Notes: generated from the letters alone by a model not told the origin. Counted from the first letter of the stretch, positions 33,501 to 47,388 are shown. The stretch is 64,000 bases of DNA from Colias croceus (GCF_905220415.1 NC_059556.1:3236501-3300500); one strand, 5' to 3'. Numbers and translations are program-made.

Positions 33501-36500
33501 ATAAACCTTTTAGTAAAGGGAATTCGTAAAATTTTACTTATTCCAAGTAAGTTTAATACTAAATGTCAAATACATGTAGGTAAAGATGATGTTTTTGTAG
33601 CGAATAACTTATGTTACCTATGTTTGTCCCGTCCGATTAGGGCCCTTCTGGCCTCCTCCACTCAAGCGACAGCTCAAGCCGAGGTTCGTGGTCCCCGTCA
33701 AGGGGGGACGCCCTTGTGCATGTCGCTACCAGGGTGAACCTTCAGTTCACCCCCGCGTCCGCGTTAAAATGTAGAAGCCCTTCTGGCTAACATTGAGAGA
33801 CACCACAAAAACAAAAAAAAAAAAACCTATGTTTGAAGGTTGTTGATTTATTAAGTAACAATTAATATGCATAATCTCACGCCTACTCAGAATTTTAGTA
33901 TTTTTTGTATCTAAAATATATTTTTTTTAATAACGCTGACGCTGACGCTAATTTTTAATTATCCTGACGTTCTTTTAAAGTTACTTCGTACACGTACTAC
34001 GTTCGTTAATCAAATCTGAAATCAACGTGGAGTACCTACCTATAGAAATTCTAATTGTATTTAAAACCTCGTGTTATTAAATCAGATTTCGTTATTTTAA
34101 TTTAATTGATTTCAAGAAAGTCGCTGCAATAAGCAAAATTGGTCCAATTTATGACAAATGTGTCGTGCCAGTCTTATCTAACGGGGAAGTTTACTAGGGT
34201 CTGAGGAATCGTGTATCCAGCGCACGAAATGTAACAAATAACAATAGAATAAGGAAGATTTCAAACGAATCTTGCCCTACATTTGGACCTAGTCATCCGT
34301 GTCTGTAAATTACTATATGTACTTGAGAATTTAGTGTGAGTATCTCGCATTATAAACAATAAGATTAGGAGCGGTGTAGAGATGTTTTAAGTAATAACTA
34401 CGTAATAAAAGTGTGGTAACGAGGTGATAAATCTTCATTGCTTTTATTTAATAGGAGCTATGATTAATTAAAAATGTTCACTCGTTTTTTGTTTTGTTGC
34501 TTTTTTTATATATTTTAATAGAAATCGTATGTACAGTGCCTTAAAAATCTTTACAAATTCTAGTTATGTAAATTAAAAAAAAATGATGGAAACGAATTTA
34601 TTAACATTATAATATAGTTATAGGGATGATAATATGATTGATAATTGATATCGTCATAATATAATCCATGTATATGAATTTTGAAGTTAAATATGATAAT
34701 TATTAATATTTTTTGGAATTGAGTATTTGAATAAAAATTTTTTTTGTGCTAAATGGAAAGATTATATATTAGTTTTATAACAAAACTATTTTTTTAAATT
34801 TTTTTTTGCAATAATTCAAAAGTTTTTTCAAAATAAAAATTAGTCTTTGAATCCAGTACCGAAACACACATCACATCTATGGTGACCAGTCATGGCGCGT
34901 TTATAGTCACGTGATTTTAATTTAAATTTCATCAATTTTTAATTGCTTATAATTAATTGAAAAACATTTTTTTTTGAGTTTTTTGCATTAAATATCAATA
35001 TTATTAATAATAAAGTTTTAAAATAAATGAAAAAAATTAATAATTTTTTTTAAATTCAAATACTCAATTGGGTTGACGCGAAGCGTTCACTCCAACCGCA
35101 ATAACAATGTCTATTCCCTGGTCAACTTGCATTTTTGCATTAATCTACTCATTGTCTTTTTAGTAAAAGGCTATTATTGTATTGAACATGTGAATTGAAA
35201 TAAAAACGTCTATATTTATCTTTGTATCCGTGGATATCGTTCTACAGTCAGATATCCAGTCTCATAATTATACTTAAACAATGCGTTACAAAATATTTTG
35301 CATTCGGAATAATATTATAATGGCGGGGACAATATTTTTATTGCGACAGATAATTGCACAAAAAGTTAATCTGCATATGGTTAAACTAAAAATATTTATA
35401 GTATTGTTATTTTTATGAAGTCTTATTTGCGTTAATAAAAACCTGACTGACAACTTTTAATTATGAATTATGATACCACTAAACCTAAAATGGATTAAGT
35501 ATTTAAAAATGCTTGTATAATTTCTGGATATTGTTGTTCTTTAAAGTAATATGAGTATTTTATAGTTAAATAAGTGGAAAAGGCCCAAGGGTAGGTACTA
35601 CAACCAACACAACACTTAGAAAAGGATGTAAGTAGATATTTAAAAAAAGACGTGTTGCACTCGGGGACTGCCGCGGTAAAGCTATTGCATGCTATGACTT
35701 CAAGCCACACCTCCGTGCCCGTCGGAGTGGGGAGCGTGAGGTTTTTTCGTAACGGAATTTCTCGATTCGGTCCCCGCGCTCAAGGCCCGCAACTACGTGA
35801 TCAATGGTTTGTAGCCCTATAATTTGTATAACAATAAAATTTACACTCTACAGTTACTATATTTTGCTATTGCTAGGAAATGGATGAGCTATAATTTATG
35901 GAGATTTTCAATAATTTACTGGGCAAAATGCAAGAAATAATAGATTTCAATTCTTGAAGTAAAAGTTTCGACTTCGTGTTTTAGTTTTGGAAAAATGTTA
36001 CATAAAATTATGCTTTAAAGAATTACCTACTTATATATTATGTAGTTAATTATTCAGGAAGCTTTAGAAAGTTTGGTATAATAATAAATAGAGCTTTTAC
36101 CACTTGCTCTACATAATTATCTCTATTCTCTACAGTCATAGAATATTATTTAGAATGTCCATTTAAAACTTAGGTACATTTGTATTACCTACGGGTAATT
36201 TAGTGGTTATTTAGTTGTTTAGAGCTTTTAAGCTCGCATAGTGGGTAAACGAAGGAAATAATATAACAACAGACTAATGCAAATATCTAGTAATAATTTT
36301 TCAAGCTGCAACGTCCATTCGATCATGCTTTGAAGCACACATTGCCACATAAGCTATACCAGTGTTAACAGCTGTAGTGATTATTAGTATAACAAATACA
36401 TCGAAACGGTTGTCAGTACCGATATCCTCATAATGTTATGAGATGTGAGCTAGATAAACAGACGATAAACGCAATAGATAGCAATACTAAACACACGTGC

Positions 36501-37398
36501 TCAAGTTAACTGACCGGCAAGTTATGCCTCATCAAGCAATTGTCGGGTAATATCTTAAATCTGTGAAATGAATGAATCGAAACGCAAGCTACAAGAGATG
36601 TTTATTTAGGATTAACACATAGTTCTAACAAGGATATTATAAAATTAACTTTTATTTTGAGAATTTATAACTTTTTATTTCAATCGTTGCTTTTATTTTC
36701 TTAAATTTTGAATTGTTTCCGCTCATTTTGTTATTCTCAAGTTAATGCAGTTTAAGAGAATGAATCAATTGTCGATTTTCTTTCTACGATAGAACAAACA
36801 TAGTTTCAAATCGACGTTTTCACAAATAAAAACGTTTTTCAATTACTTGCGGAGTCGCACAGTGAGTACAAAAAACCTAAGCTTTGACCGCGTAGATAAC
36901 GTAGAGGTGTAACAAAGGTGCCGCGAAACCAACACCATCCCTGTGGTTACCGACCGCAAAACTGTTTACTGTTTATAATTAAATCTATACATAATTTTAT
37001 TGGCAATAATATACAAAAGAATAACTGATACGTAAGTTGAAATTCTAAATCGGAATGAACTCTATAAGTTCATAATCGATCTTTGAGAACGTAAAAAATG
37101 TTATAACTCATTTATCTATCATCGTAATCAAGAGACGCATCTAAGCTTTTATGGATTTGCCTGGGATTACTTAAAAATTAAGAAAGGTAGAACATTAGAT
37201 AATTTAACGTAGGTAAGTATGGGATAAGAGCTTTATATATTTATAATATAATATATATATTTTTTTGAATATGAAGATTTTAATAATGCTGACTTAGTAT
37301 GGGTTTATGAAAATTCCTTTGTAATTTTCCTAAACAATTAAGTATAAGTACTTACGGCAAAACGTTGACAAACGTAGCATGGTGTTGGTGCTGATCAT
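30567..37398 (-). CDS. Secreted PGQ-rich cuticular protein with one chitin-binding type-2 domain (CPAP1-like)
   Basis: Two coding exons: 37398-37356 and 32023-30567, joined in phase 1 (TGCC|GTAAGT and TTTCAG), 499 aa. The first exon gives MISTNTMLRLSTFC and the second begins LLAVAVAQN; together they form a signal peptide, probably cleaved near VAVAQ. A start at the second Met (37380) is also possible. Next come Tyr/Pro/Ser/Gly-rich sequence and about eight copies of SYPGQGPSGQPGQ. One peritrophin-A domain follows (about residues 230-300): FRCDAQRYPGYYADVETRCQ, FHVCANNITYDFLCPNG and FVCVWWNQFDC, with six cysteines. A second PGS/TGYP-rich tail ends SEYLPPRN. The layout fits cuticular proteins analogous to peritrophins, which bind chitin in the exoskeleton. 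The exact CPAP1 member was not determined. The 5.3-kb intron and upstream promoter are described separately. Confidence 0.88.
31560..31790 (-). repeat. Tandem coding repeat, PGQ-rich
   Basis: Within the chitin-binding gene, a 39-bp unit encoding roughly SYPGQGPSGQPGQ is repeated in tandem with small variations (A or T for S, TAGQTGQ for SGQPGQ). Repeats of this kind create long open shadows in other frames, which were not annotated. Copy number probably varies between individuals. Confidence 0.8.
33624..33823 (+). repeat. 3' fragment of a retroelement with poly-A tail
   Basis: A GC-rich island in AT-rich DNA, from TGTCCCGTCCGATTAGGGCC through GTGGTCCCCGTCAAGGGGGG and TTCAGTTCACCCCCGCGTCC, ending in CCACAAAAACAAAAAAAAAA. 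The composition jump and A tail fit a truncated LINE or SINE 3' end. Family not certain. Confidence 0.65.
34710..35072. repeat. Inverted repeat of unknown origin
   Basis: GGAATTGAGTATTTGAAT on the left is matched by ATTCAAATACTCAATTGG on the right, with runs of A or T next to each. Directly after the right arm comes GGTTGACGCGAAGCGTTCAC. It may be a small foldback element. The match is short, so this is tentative. Confidence 0.4.
35660..35792 (+). repeat. Dispersed ~150-bp retroelement-like repeat, copy C
   Basis: Third copy of the repeat at 8914-9067 and 16641-16800, from CTCGGGGACTGCCGCGGTAA to GCTCAAGGCCCGCAAC. It lacks the AAGCTATGCAATA end present in the other two. Confidence 0.82.
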
Positions 37399-38425
37399 AA
37401 ACTACAACTAAATCTGAAACAAAAAAAAATGTATTTAGGATAATGTAAATTATACCGATTATATTTAAAAAAAATATATCTATATAAACTGTTTTCGTAG
37501 AGTAACATAGTGAGCGAGATTCGGATATAATGAATATTAATAAATTTTAAAAATAAATTGTTTTTTAAAAGTACATATTGGAAATTTTATTTAAACAAAC
37601 AATACATAGATAGACTTATTATTGTTATCATAGGTATTATAGAATTTACAGGTGTAATTTTTTCTTTATAAATATAACACTATTTATGATTTTACGCTTT
37701 TGTATTTAAAAGCACGTCATTATAAATTATTAGCGTTTGGTCCTTTGAATCTACTTGAAGCAAAATTCTAAAGGTTTGAGGACTAGATCATTAGTGCTTC
37801 TATTATAGTAGTTTCTATGGACTATGAAAACGTAAAATTAACATATTTATCCGTATGTTTTATGTTTAGTAAATTAAAACGAAGGTTGTTTTATTATATT
37901 TCATTCATATTTCACTCTAGGTGATGTACTGCACTAATAATAATTTAACTCCTACATAGAGACTTTGTATGCAACCAGATTATGGTAATTATTTATTAGC
38001 CAATGGGAACATAATATATTTAGTTTTCGTAACAAAAAAAACAAATATTTACTTTAATCAAATAATAGTTCAACTATCCTCTGCATAAGAATATCAACAT
38101 TATTTTTAAATAAGTTATAAGTTATTGAAAAATATCTATTGTTTTATATTCAAATGTGAGAGATGCATTAATTTGCTTAAATTAAAGTTTTTATGATCTC
38201 GCCATAAATGGTGTTTGTCATATACGTATTTTATGGACCCCATGATCAAGATATGTAATTGCATTTATTTTAAAAACACTGTATTTACAATTATTTTTGC
38301 TTTTTGTGAAGTTAAAATTTAAAAACACTCAGCACACAAACACTTATTCCTTCACAATTTCCGAACGAACTTCGCCTCCATTTTTGAACGAGTTTAATTC
38401 GAAAAATTCGTTATTTGAAACTCAC
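37399..38425. other. 5' leader and first intron of the chitin-binding gene
   Basis: The signal-peptide exon starts at 37413 after TTTTGTTTCAG, so 37399-37413 is 5' UTR. The rest, up to the putative first exon near 38426, is AT-rich intron with no other feature seen. Confidence 0.5.
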
Positions 38426-38490
38426 CGTCGACTTACGGATCGCTAGCTTGGCGCGAACTGTGTTTTGTTGACCACACGAGCGCTTATATG
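38426..38490 (-). promoter_or_regulatory. Putative TATA/Inr promoter and first exon of the chitin-binding gene
   Basis: On the minus strand, CATATAAG (38490-38483) lies 31 bp upstream of an insect-type initiator (CACAGTT, start near 38459). A short leader follows and ends at a donor CGACG|GTGAGT after 38426, or at ATCC|GTAAGT after 38437. Spacing and motifs fit a focused arthropod promoter. It would splice to the acceptor at 37414. No transcript data are available. Confidence 0.6.
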
Positions 38491-39916
38491 CGGGCAGCTA
38501 CCACTGCTTGAAGGGATGAGTTCGAAATATAATTTGCAATATATCTAGGTCAGGCCCAACGTTCTGTACGTGGATCTAAGAATCGTAATGATTAGCGCAT
38601 TTGTCGAGTTTTAAAGGTTTTGTAACGTTCAAGATCTGCACTCAATCATTTGCATAGAATTATGTTTTTGTGCTGTGTAATTTTCGGATTTGCTCCATAA
38701 AACCATTTAGTCACTTTTATAGTTCTGTTAATGATACTTATTATTTGTGACCGAGTTATTTATTGCCTTTGATAAATAATATTATAATATTCTCGTTTCA
38801 GTGTTTGTAACAAAACTAGGAAACGGCTTGACTGATTTCAATATTTTTTTGCAGAATTGGTGGATATGGTGTAAACTTTTTTTTTCAGGTGAATTGTGTG
38901 TCCTGACAGTACAACGTATGACTGCTCAATTAATTTTGATTATAAAGTATATATTCTAAGAAATCTTAAATCTAACTGGGTCTTGATATGTATTGAGACA
39001 TTAAGCATTTATTTAAACTAGCATTTTACTAATTAAAAACTAATTTGCTCTAATTATATTTTTTATTATATAGCCCTTGGAGGGCGGCAACTCTATGAAT
39101 CTTCTTTCATGTAATTTCGGGATATTATTGCCTCAATAATTACTGAGTTACTCCTCTCAAGTTACATAAGACTGTCGATACATATTTTACGATGCCAAGA
39201 TAACTGATCATCTGATTAACTCGGATTGTAGACAATTTGATGAAAGGAAACAGTTATTCGATAATTTGATAGTGACGTTAGCTATTTGTATCTATGTTGT
39301 AAATCTTAATTAAATAAAAAACGTTTTTATTACTTTTTACGGAAGGTGATCATTTTTATAGCTTTCTGAATTAATCACTCAATATATTGAAAAGCACTTT
39401 CTGATTCTAACTCGTTAACAACCATAATTCTAGTGAATTTGGTACAGACATAGGTAGGTATAAGCAGAAATACTCTCAGACTCCATTTTTGCGATCTGTT
39501 TATATCCTTCCATATCTTCCAGCAACTTAAAGGGGTTTTATTTATAAAGGATTATTGTTTAAACATTCTCCAAGGATAATTAAACTATTTGCATAGTTTT
39601 TGGATAAAAATAGTTTACAAGAGTCAAGGTTGACATGGAATATACGCAATATTTTCTACATTTTCAGTCGATTTATCAATCTCCGAAACCTTACCTTGAC
39701 TCAGGTAATTTAAGGGATCTCACACAAGATCGTGTTACCATCTTGATTGAGTCGTTACTATAGTTACGGAATAGCGCATGTGTGAACATACAGGCATAGT
39801 ATAAAGATAACAAGTAGGCTGACTCCCGGAGGAGAGGAGCGCACTGTACCTAAACTCCCGAGGTCCAGGGTTGTCAAACTCAAACTCAAACTCACTTGTC
39901 ACTTGTCACTTGTCAC
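38491..39916. other. Intergenic, no recognised gene
   Basis: AT-rich. Near 39878-39915 there are short tandem repeats, three of CAAACTC and three of ACTTGTC, just before the Helitron. Nothing else recognised. Confidence 0.45.
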
Positions 39917-40117
39917 GTTGATATCTATACTAATACATATTATAAAGCTGAAGAGTTTGTTTGTTTGTTTGAACGCGCTAATCTCGGGAACTACTGGTCC
40001 GATTTGATTGATTTGATTATTTTGGTGTTAGATAGTCCATTTATCGAGTAAAGGCTATATACACGCTAAGACCAACAGGAGCGGAGCCACGCGGGTGAAA
40101 CCGCGAAGCGCAGCTAG
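39917..40117 (+). mobile_element. Non-autonomous Helitron (Lep1-like)
   Basis: Starts TCTATACTAATACATATTAT and ends GCGCAGCTAG between A and T. Same subfamily as 9270-9452 and 20727-20921. Confidence 0.9.
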
Positions 40118-42058
40118 TTTTAAATAATTTTATAAACAAACACCGATCGCTCACAGCAATGGCTATAGTGTGGGGCGTCTCATGAGAACATGAGAAGAAA
40201 CCGAGCGGCGTTGTGTGTGTGAGTCAAGCTTGCGTACATACAAACGGCGCAATGTACCTTTGTTCGAAGATAACTTACTCGTTCTCTTTATACTATGGTA
40301 CAGGCATAGAATTACAGTAATACTACACTTGGACATTTGGATTCATAGCTATTCAAGGGTGAACATTTGACTCAATACATCTTATAATGTATTTGTTGAT
40401 GATTTGAACTAGTTAGCGGTTTGGAAAAGATATGATTGATAGTATGATGTAGATTGTAGACAGCGTGCATAATTGTGCTCTATGTCCTATGAGATATAAT
40501 GTCATTTGGGGTATTTAATGCTATTTTCAATATATTTTATCCGTATTACCGTAGTTACATTTGTGAAGGAAAAAAAGTGATGATAACTAGACATACGGAC
40601 CTATAGAAAAAGTTTAAGGACAGGTGACATCTGACGGTTCGCACTTGGCTAGAGAGGAATAAGGCCTTCATAATCTATTAATATCTAATTATGAATGTTT
40701 GTAGATGTCTCACACTTTCATCATTTTTCCATTAAACATGCTTGTGGGGTATCATTACGAGCTTTCAAAAAGTTTTCATCTACATCTTTATATACAGCGA
40801 TTCCTTAAAATAGTGCCCGATAAGTGGCATGCTAATAATTACTAAGTCTAGTTCATAAAATAGTTTCGTTGCCTTCAAGAATTGTGTAATAATGATTTCC
40901 TTTCATTTTGGGCAACGTTAAAAAATATTAATTGGAAATCAATGAAAAACTGTGACATCTTCATACAACTCTATCTCTCTCACTGTTTTTTATGTCAAAA
41001 AAAATGCAACAATTCAGCTGATTTCCATTTACGTAACACAAAATCAATCGTAACATTTGCACAGATCATGATAACTATATTAGAAAACGTATTTTTGCCA
41101 TATTGATCATTAATGTAGATTTGGGTCACGATTATGAAGACATCATGAGTTCCGTTGACACGCTCGTTCAGGAACATCTGGCACGATCTCTGAGTGAATT
41201 ATATATTTCAACGTGTTGTTGTTAGGTGAAAAATAAAGGTTCATAGTTCATGTTACTTGGATATTCGTGGAAACATATTATTAAATCGAAGTTTGCTTTT
41301 CTTGCGAAATAGAAGAGCGAAAATTATTTGCATCTGAACAATTTGTAAGAATTCGAAGTCGAATTTTTGTATATATATCATTTGTAAGCTCTTTTTTCAG
41401 TAATTATAGGTCTATATTGTATACGCATAAAATTATAATTAATATACTTTTAATATAAATAAAATATTTAAATTCATAATCGTTTACAAAATTAAAATTG
41501 AAACATCAATATTCATATACAGTAAACTTATGAAAGCTCTATTGGCAAATAAACACCAATCACCCCACAAATATCAATAATTAATACCGAAATTACCAAT
41601 AATTTTATTCTGAACAAAACTAACATCATTATTAAAATTGATATCGGTGATCGATGACAATACATAACTTTACACATTACTGTAACGAAGTCACAACTAT
41701 AAAGTCACGTCTGCACGTTTCAGGCATTGGAAAGTTCTTGTTAAACTATCTTGCATGTAACACGGCCCTTATATGCATCAAGTTAGAATTTGCCTGCGGC
41801 TTCGACTGCGTTTACCTATTTGGTGCAGTGTTGGATCATTATCCAATTCCTATCCTTCCTATCATTGCTTCCTGCCTCAATTTTGTTTTGCTTATATGAT
41901 GACGTTTAATGAATGTTTGTTTGAACGCTGACCTTACCTAGAAATTACAGTGTTACAATAAAAAAACAGTTTACAAGTAAAAAGTTGAGTAAAGCTGTAT
42001 AGGACTTCACGTGATGACCTATATTATTGACGCATCAATAAAAAAAAATGTGTGCGTG
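40118..42058. other. Intergenic, no recognised gene
   Basis: AT-rich; open frames at 40882-41106 and 41654-41899 show no family motif and no splice-supported extension. Confidence 0.45.
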
Positions 42059-42254
42059 TACTAGTGTACTCACGTAAGAAGTGAAACTTCTTTATGACCT
42101 TATTTTTCAAAAAAATAATTTACTATATGCAACTTTACAGAAATACGTCGTCGTCGTAAGAAAAAGGCACGTAACGGAAAAATGTCATGCGTAACGAAAA
42201 AATGTTACACTAAATTTTTTTCCAACCCCGAAAAAGAAGTTTCACTTCAAAAAG
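42059..42254 (+). mobile_element. Palindrome-headed MITE, copy 2
   Basis: Intact copy: TGTGTGCGTGTACTAGTGTA at the left, CGTAAGAAGTGAAACTTC next, then CGTAACGAAAAAATGTTACA and GAAGTTTCACTTCAAAAA at the right. The GAAGTGAAACTTC block is inverted at the two ends. Serves as the reference for the split copy at 11217-15122 and the minus copy at 62351-62568. Confidence 0.88.
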
Positions 42255-45200
42255 AAAAATATAAATGAAATTGAAAATAGGAACATGTATTTATTTTTAT
42301 TCTGCTCTCACGAAGTTACGTGTATCAGGCATCAGCCAGTCTATTATAAATTGCAATTTGCAAAACAATTCGGACAAATTCAAAGCTCTACTTCCGCTAT
42401 ACATCTTGATTCATTAATAATTGCATTCGAACGTAATAGTTTTATGTCTATCTGTGGCTTCTACATTTATAAAATTAAATATATCTAAAGGTCAAATCTT
42501 TGATTTTTTTCAATGGTGACTGCGTTCCCAAAGAAGTAAGAACGCGTGTCAAACTATCGTGCTTATAAAACACCACATAATATATGTAATTTAGAGTTAA
42601 TAACATGTCGCATGTGTGTTTGTGGGCATCTCCCAAATTGCCGTAAATGTCAAGATCGTCACGCAATAGCTTTAGGAAGAGTACATTTAGAAATTAAAAG
42701 CTTTTTAACGGCTTTAAACCGAGATTTGTTTATTATACCTATTGTATATTATTATTTATAGACGAAGATGAGTTTGATGATGTTTCGAATAAATTAAGTT
42801 TTTAATTTCTTTTACTCGCCAAAAATAAAATAAAAAAAAAGAAAATAATAAATAAATCTTTATTGTCAAAACTGAACGTATAATGGTTCCTATAGTTAGA
42901 TAACAATGAGGTAATATTAGTTTTCAATAATTGTTGGTTATTGTAGATAGATTGGTGTAAGGTTATTTGCTGACCCTCCCTCTTTCCGCCCCTCAGCATG
43001 CTTAATTAGTATTCCGGTGGGCTGCTTTATTCTGAAAGGATTGTATGGTCACGAGGAATGATCTCAGAAGTTAAAAGTTAAAACATTTGTGATAATATTC
43101 GGTATATTTTTTGACAAAATAATTGTGATAAAATTTGCTACATTTTCTGTTTGCTTTATCAGTTATCTACCTATAAGTAGTCTTGAAATTTTCTCTGTGA
43201 AAATAAAAAAATTGTCACTTTTTTCGTTTAATTATGCTAGATCACTGAAAGGAATTCAACTATAGGGCCTTTTTCGCGAAAATAGAAATTATATTCCATT
43301 TGTACCAAAGGAAAAATGTAAAAAAAAAACGATTTAAACTTTTAAAGAGATAATTTAAAATTGAACATTTTCAATGTTAACCTTTGAATATTCAAAGTAC
43401 TTAATGTGACGTGTTGTATGATCCAATTTGATGACTTAATTCGCCCTTTAGCTAAATAGCAATTGCTTTTCGCTGACCTATAGCAGTACCTAATTAAACG
43501 CTTAGTTTGATAGTCGTATAAGCCATAAATCAACATTGACTCACTTGTCAACAACTCTTGATATAATTTTCGAAATTTCTAATATTTATACCTACAGAAA
43601 AATGATGAACTTTTGCAAACATTATTTTAAATATTGACATTGTTGAGTGGATTTGGAGATTTTTCAGCTCTTTTACAAAACAGCTCTAGATAATTTATGC
43701 CCTTCAATCTATTAAAATATCGATAATTGAAACAAAGAAGAATTACATATTTAAAAAAGTTTCTCAATACAAATTATCTTAAATCTGTAATCTTACACAA
43801 CACCTGAAACAATTGAACAATATTGATACGATATAATCTGTAATTATTGTTAAATTTGCATTGATTCAGAATTAACAATTAAGTTAACAAAAACGTTATA
43901 AATTTAATTACGTATCATGTAACATATTCGCCGCCATTGAATTCAGGCGTGTTTCAACACTATGGTACCCAAATAAGATCGTATGTACCTCGTATAAAGC
44001 ATTCGAGCATAAACAATTGAACAATAGATCGATATCCGCGCCGGTATCGATTTTTTCGATTATTCTCGCACACCAGACAATCCATTCAATTGTCAATGCC
44101 ACTTAACATAGAAATTTTATAATTGATAGGCATTGAACTATGTAATACGATGTAATTATAAGTTTAGAAGCATGGCAGCGGATAATGAGAAATCTTCCGG
44201 CTTGATTATGGAAAAAAAAACTGTAAAACACCTCTAATAGTATTTTAGTTTGATTATGCACCAATAAAACATAATGTTATTAAATAAAGGATCCTACATC
44301 TAGGACTCCCGCAAGTAAATAATTAATTAGTTAAAAACTTTTAAATAGAGAGCTTTTAAAGTTTTATACTAAACTTTAATGGAACACCTTTACTACTTTA
44401 TTTTAATTATATAAGTTGTTAGTTAAAAATATGTATTTGAATAATGAGCTTTTAATGAAAAACTTTTTGCTAAAGGGACACCATTAAATTTATTTTTTGA
44501 TTATGGTAAAATCAAATTTATTGTTGGTAATAAATTCTCCATAATAACATTATACACGTTTTATCAAATCACTAAAAAATATTACGCGAAGCTTGCGTTT
44601 TGTACGCAAATCACGTCACGCGTTTCAAATCATCTCTCACCTATGACTCCCAACGGATACCAAGGAAATCTCACATTAAAGCATGTACCATTTGCCTTTG
44701 ATTTCCATCTTGTGTAATCAACAATTACTAAAAGAATATATTATGACATAGTTTTGTTAGCGATATAGCTATAGTAACGATTCTTTAAGTAAAAAGGTTA
44801 TTAGCTCTCCAAGAGGGGTTGTAAATTTGTAATAACTAATAGTTTATTAGGTAAATGTTGTGAATTTATTCAATTATTTAAGTTTCATGTGTCTTAAAGA
44901 CGTGAAAGGATGATCGAATTTTTTCTATTCTTTATAAATTTATATTTATGAAGCATTTGAATGCCACAAAACCAAAAATATCAAATTGACGAAAGTTACA
45001 TTATTACGTTAGGTAAGGATGCGCACTTAGTATGCAGAACTGGCAATCTATTAAATTATAAGACAAGTGCAGGGGTCATAAAAATATATAAAGCCAGTGG
45101 ACATTGTTTATTTTATCAAGATTATGACCATAACTTCGGTTGCAGTTGCAGTCTGCAGTACCTTTGATGTTTAAACAATTACTGTGAGCATATTATGCAT

Positions 45201-46077
45201 TTCAAGCAAGATTTCTGTTTTATTACCGGATATCTTTCATCGTTTAGTTTTTATAGTAAAAATAAATAAAAATAGTCTTTTATGTGTGAAATAGTGAGAT
45301 GGCTCGGAATCCATCTAAACTTATTTTTTTCTCCATTATAAATAGACAATAATTTTGTAACCTTGTTACATATAGGTAGATACATATATAAACATAAAAG
45401 ATATAACAAATATGTAAGGACCTGTATTTACACTCCTATGTACATCAATTAAAAATATAAATGAGAACAATAAAATGAATACTAATTAGTGTTTTTTATT
45501 TCACTGATGATCGCGATAGTAAAATAAAATTAAATCTTCCCAGCCTTTAGTCATAAGCAGAATATGGCAATTAAGATTATATTAATTCATATTTGACTCA
45601 TCTTGCCTCACAAATAAATCAGTCTGTCTACATTTTTTAACATTCAAACTTATTCATCATCGGAAAATTAACATTACCTACTGATCAATTGATTACACAC
45701 TAAGTACAGTAGTAAGTAAGTAAGTAAGTAAGTAGAAATATGAAATCTCAGTTATCTTATCAATAAAGAAATCTACATAAGAAACAAGGCTTTTCGTACG
45801 TTCAAGAGGGAAACACGAACAACGATACGACGATATTTTCTAGTATCTTACACTTAGTTATTGCAACGAAAAGTGCTATATTATAATCTTGCAAAAAGCG
45901 CATACTAGAAAATTTTCAAGCATTTGAATGCTATAAAACTACCTAAATGTCAAAAGCACTATCTAAATACCTACCAATGTCAAAAAATAATATAAATTCT
46001 TTTTAATCTAAGCCTGTAGATTTCGTTGGAAATATTTTAAGATCTAGATAGACTAGAAAGTTTGTGAGGTATTTTTA
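42255..46077. other. Intergenic, no recognised gene
   Basis: AT-rich. At 42800-43010 the minus strand ends in ACAATAAAGATTTATTTATT, which looks like a retroelement 3' end. At 44912-44945 a short segment (GATCGAATTTTTTCTATTCT and onward) matches the flanks of the Helitron at 62925-63146. An (AGTA)n microsatellite lies at about 45710-45736. Confidence 0.45.
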
Positions 46078-46235
46078 TAATTTACTATCGGTCCGCCCCG
46101 GCTTCGCCATACATAAGAACCATCCTCGTACTTCAAGGAATATAATAAAAAAAGAATTATCGAAATCGGTTCAGCCGTTATGCGCGAGTTATGCGCTTAC
46201 CAACACATTTTGGGATTCATTTTTATATTATAGAT
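46078..46235 (+). repeat. RTE-like retroelement fragment
   Basis: Contains CGAAATCGGTTCAGCCGTTA, GCGCGAGTTATGCGCTTACC and ACACATTTTGGGATTC before a TATATTATAGAT end, a pattern common at the 3' ends of RTE-type LINEs. No coding frame remains. Confidence 0.6.
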
Positions 46236-47388
46236 CAACTGAAAATCTACAAAGCTTACTTATTTTTTATATCCGGCAATGAATCAAATTCTAATTAAGA
46301 TGTTCTGTTCAGTGATCTAAGCGATAAAAAATTATAAATACTTTAATTTTAATAACATTAAGATACCTAACTCACATAAATATGTCGACACCTTTTGGTA
46401 CGTTAAAAATAACATAAAATTTCAGTTTATTATAATTATCAGGGAAAATTACACAACTTATCTTTATGAGCTACTTAGAATTTATCGAGAAAAAAATCTA
46501 CATTTGCGAAAAATTCGTTTGAAATTTAAATTGCATCGTAGAATTGTTTCCATTTTATTCCTAAATAATCCCTAATTAAATAACATTATTGTGATAACAA
46601 TCTACTGTCATATATATCTAAGTTAGATATTATGTATTATGTATATCAAAAATTGCTGGCTCATTGCTATTTCAGAGCAAACGTCAAAAAGATTAGATAC
46701 TATCACAACTTTGAAGAGCCAACGAACATGAATTTGGCTTTAATAATTCGCGTGAGATGAAAACTTATGGGCACAATGCGGTTACATGATCAGGTCGACA
46801 GGTCAAGGTCCTTGAGCATCATTTAGTTTTTTATTGTAAATTGCAGGGTTACAGTGATTTCACATTGAATTCTATGGGTAGGTACTGGGTAGGTATGCGG
46901 AGTATGTATGTTCTTATGTGTATGCAAAATGCAATTCGCCTTATGTGTGCATCCGCTTGGGTCGACTGAATATAACAAATACTCTCTCTCTCTCAAAACT
47001 CTCTCTCAAAATCGGATGAATAGTTTTGAAATTTTTTTTATCATACAAACAAATAAAAAATCAGTACAATAATTAAAGTAGTTATGTGTACGTTTATACT
47101 TAATAATGTATTATAAAGTTAGGTTTTAAAATCGCAACCGCACCTTTTTAAATGATTTCTGATTTTGATTTGATGTTTCTTTTTTCGTAAGTGAAGTTTG
47201 TAAAACAAAAAACCATATACATATATAAGCACCACAATAAGGAGTTAAAAGATAAACCATAATTTTTTTTATTATGAAATATAGGTACTATAACCACACC
47301 CCGGACACTCCATACAAAATTATAGTTTTGACAGTCACACTGTAGAGACTGCAAATGTGTGTGTAAACTCTTTATGGTTGGCACATTT
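46236..47388. other. Intergenic, no recognised gene
   Basis: AT-rich, with a short CTCT-rich tract at about 46983-47010. No feature supported. Confidence 0.4.

Larger units (their letters stand above)
32024..37355. other. Long first intron of the chitin-binding gene
   Basis: AT-rich intron. Besides the repeats listed separately (33624-33823, 34710-35072, 35660-35792) no coding or RNA feature was recognised. Short frames at 32982-33251 and 35495-35710 have no family motif. Confidence 0.5.

Noticed and set aside
41654..41899. 81-codon frame resembling a small secreted peptide
   Set aside because: Hydrophobic composition comes from T-rich DNA; no signal-peptide pattern with a charged start, and no second exon.
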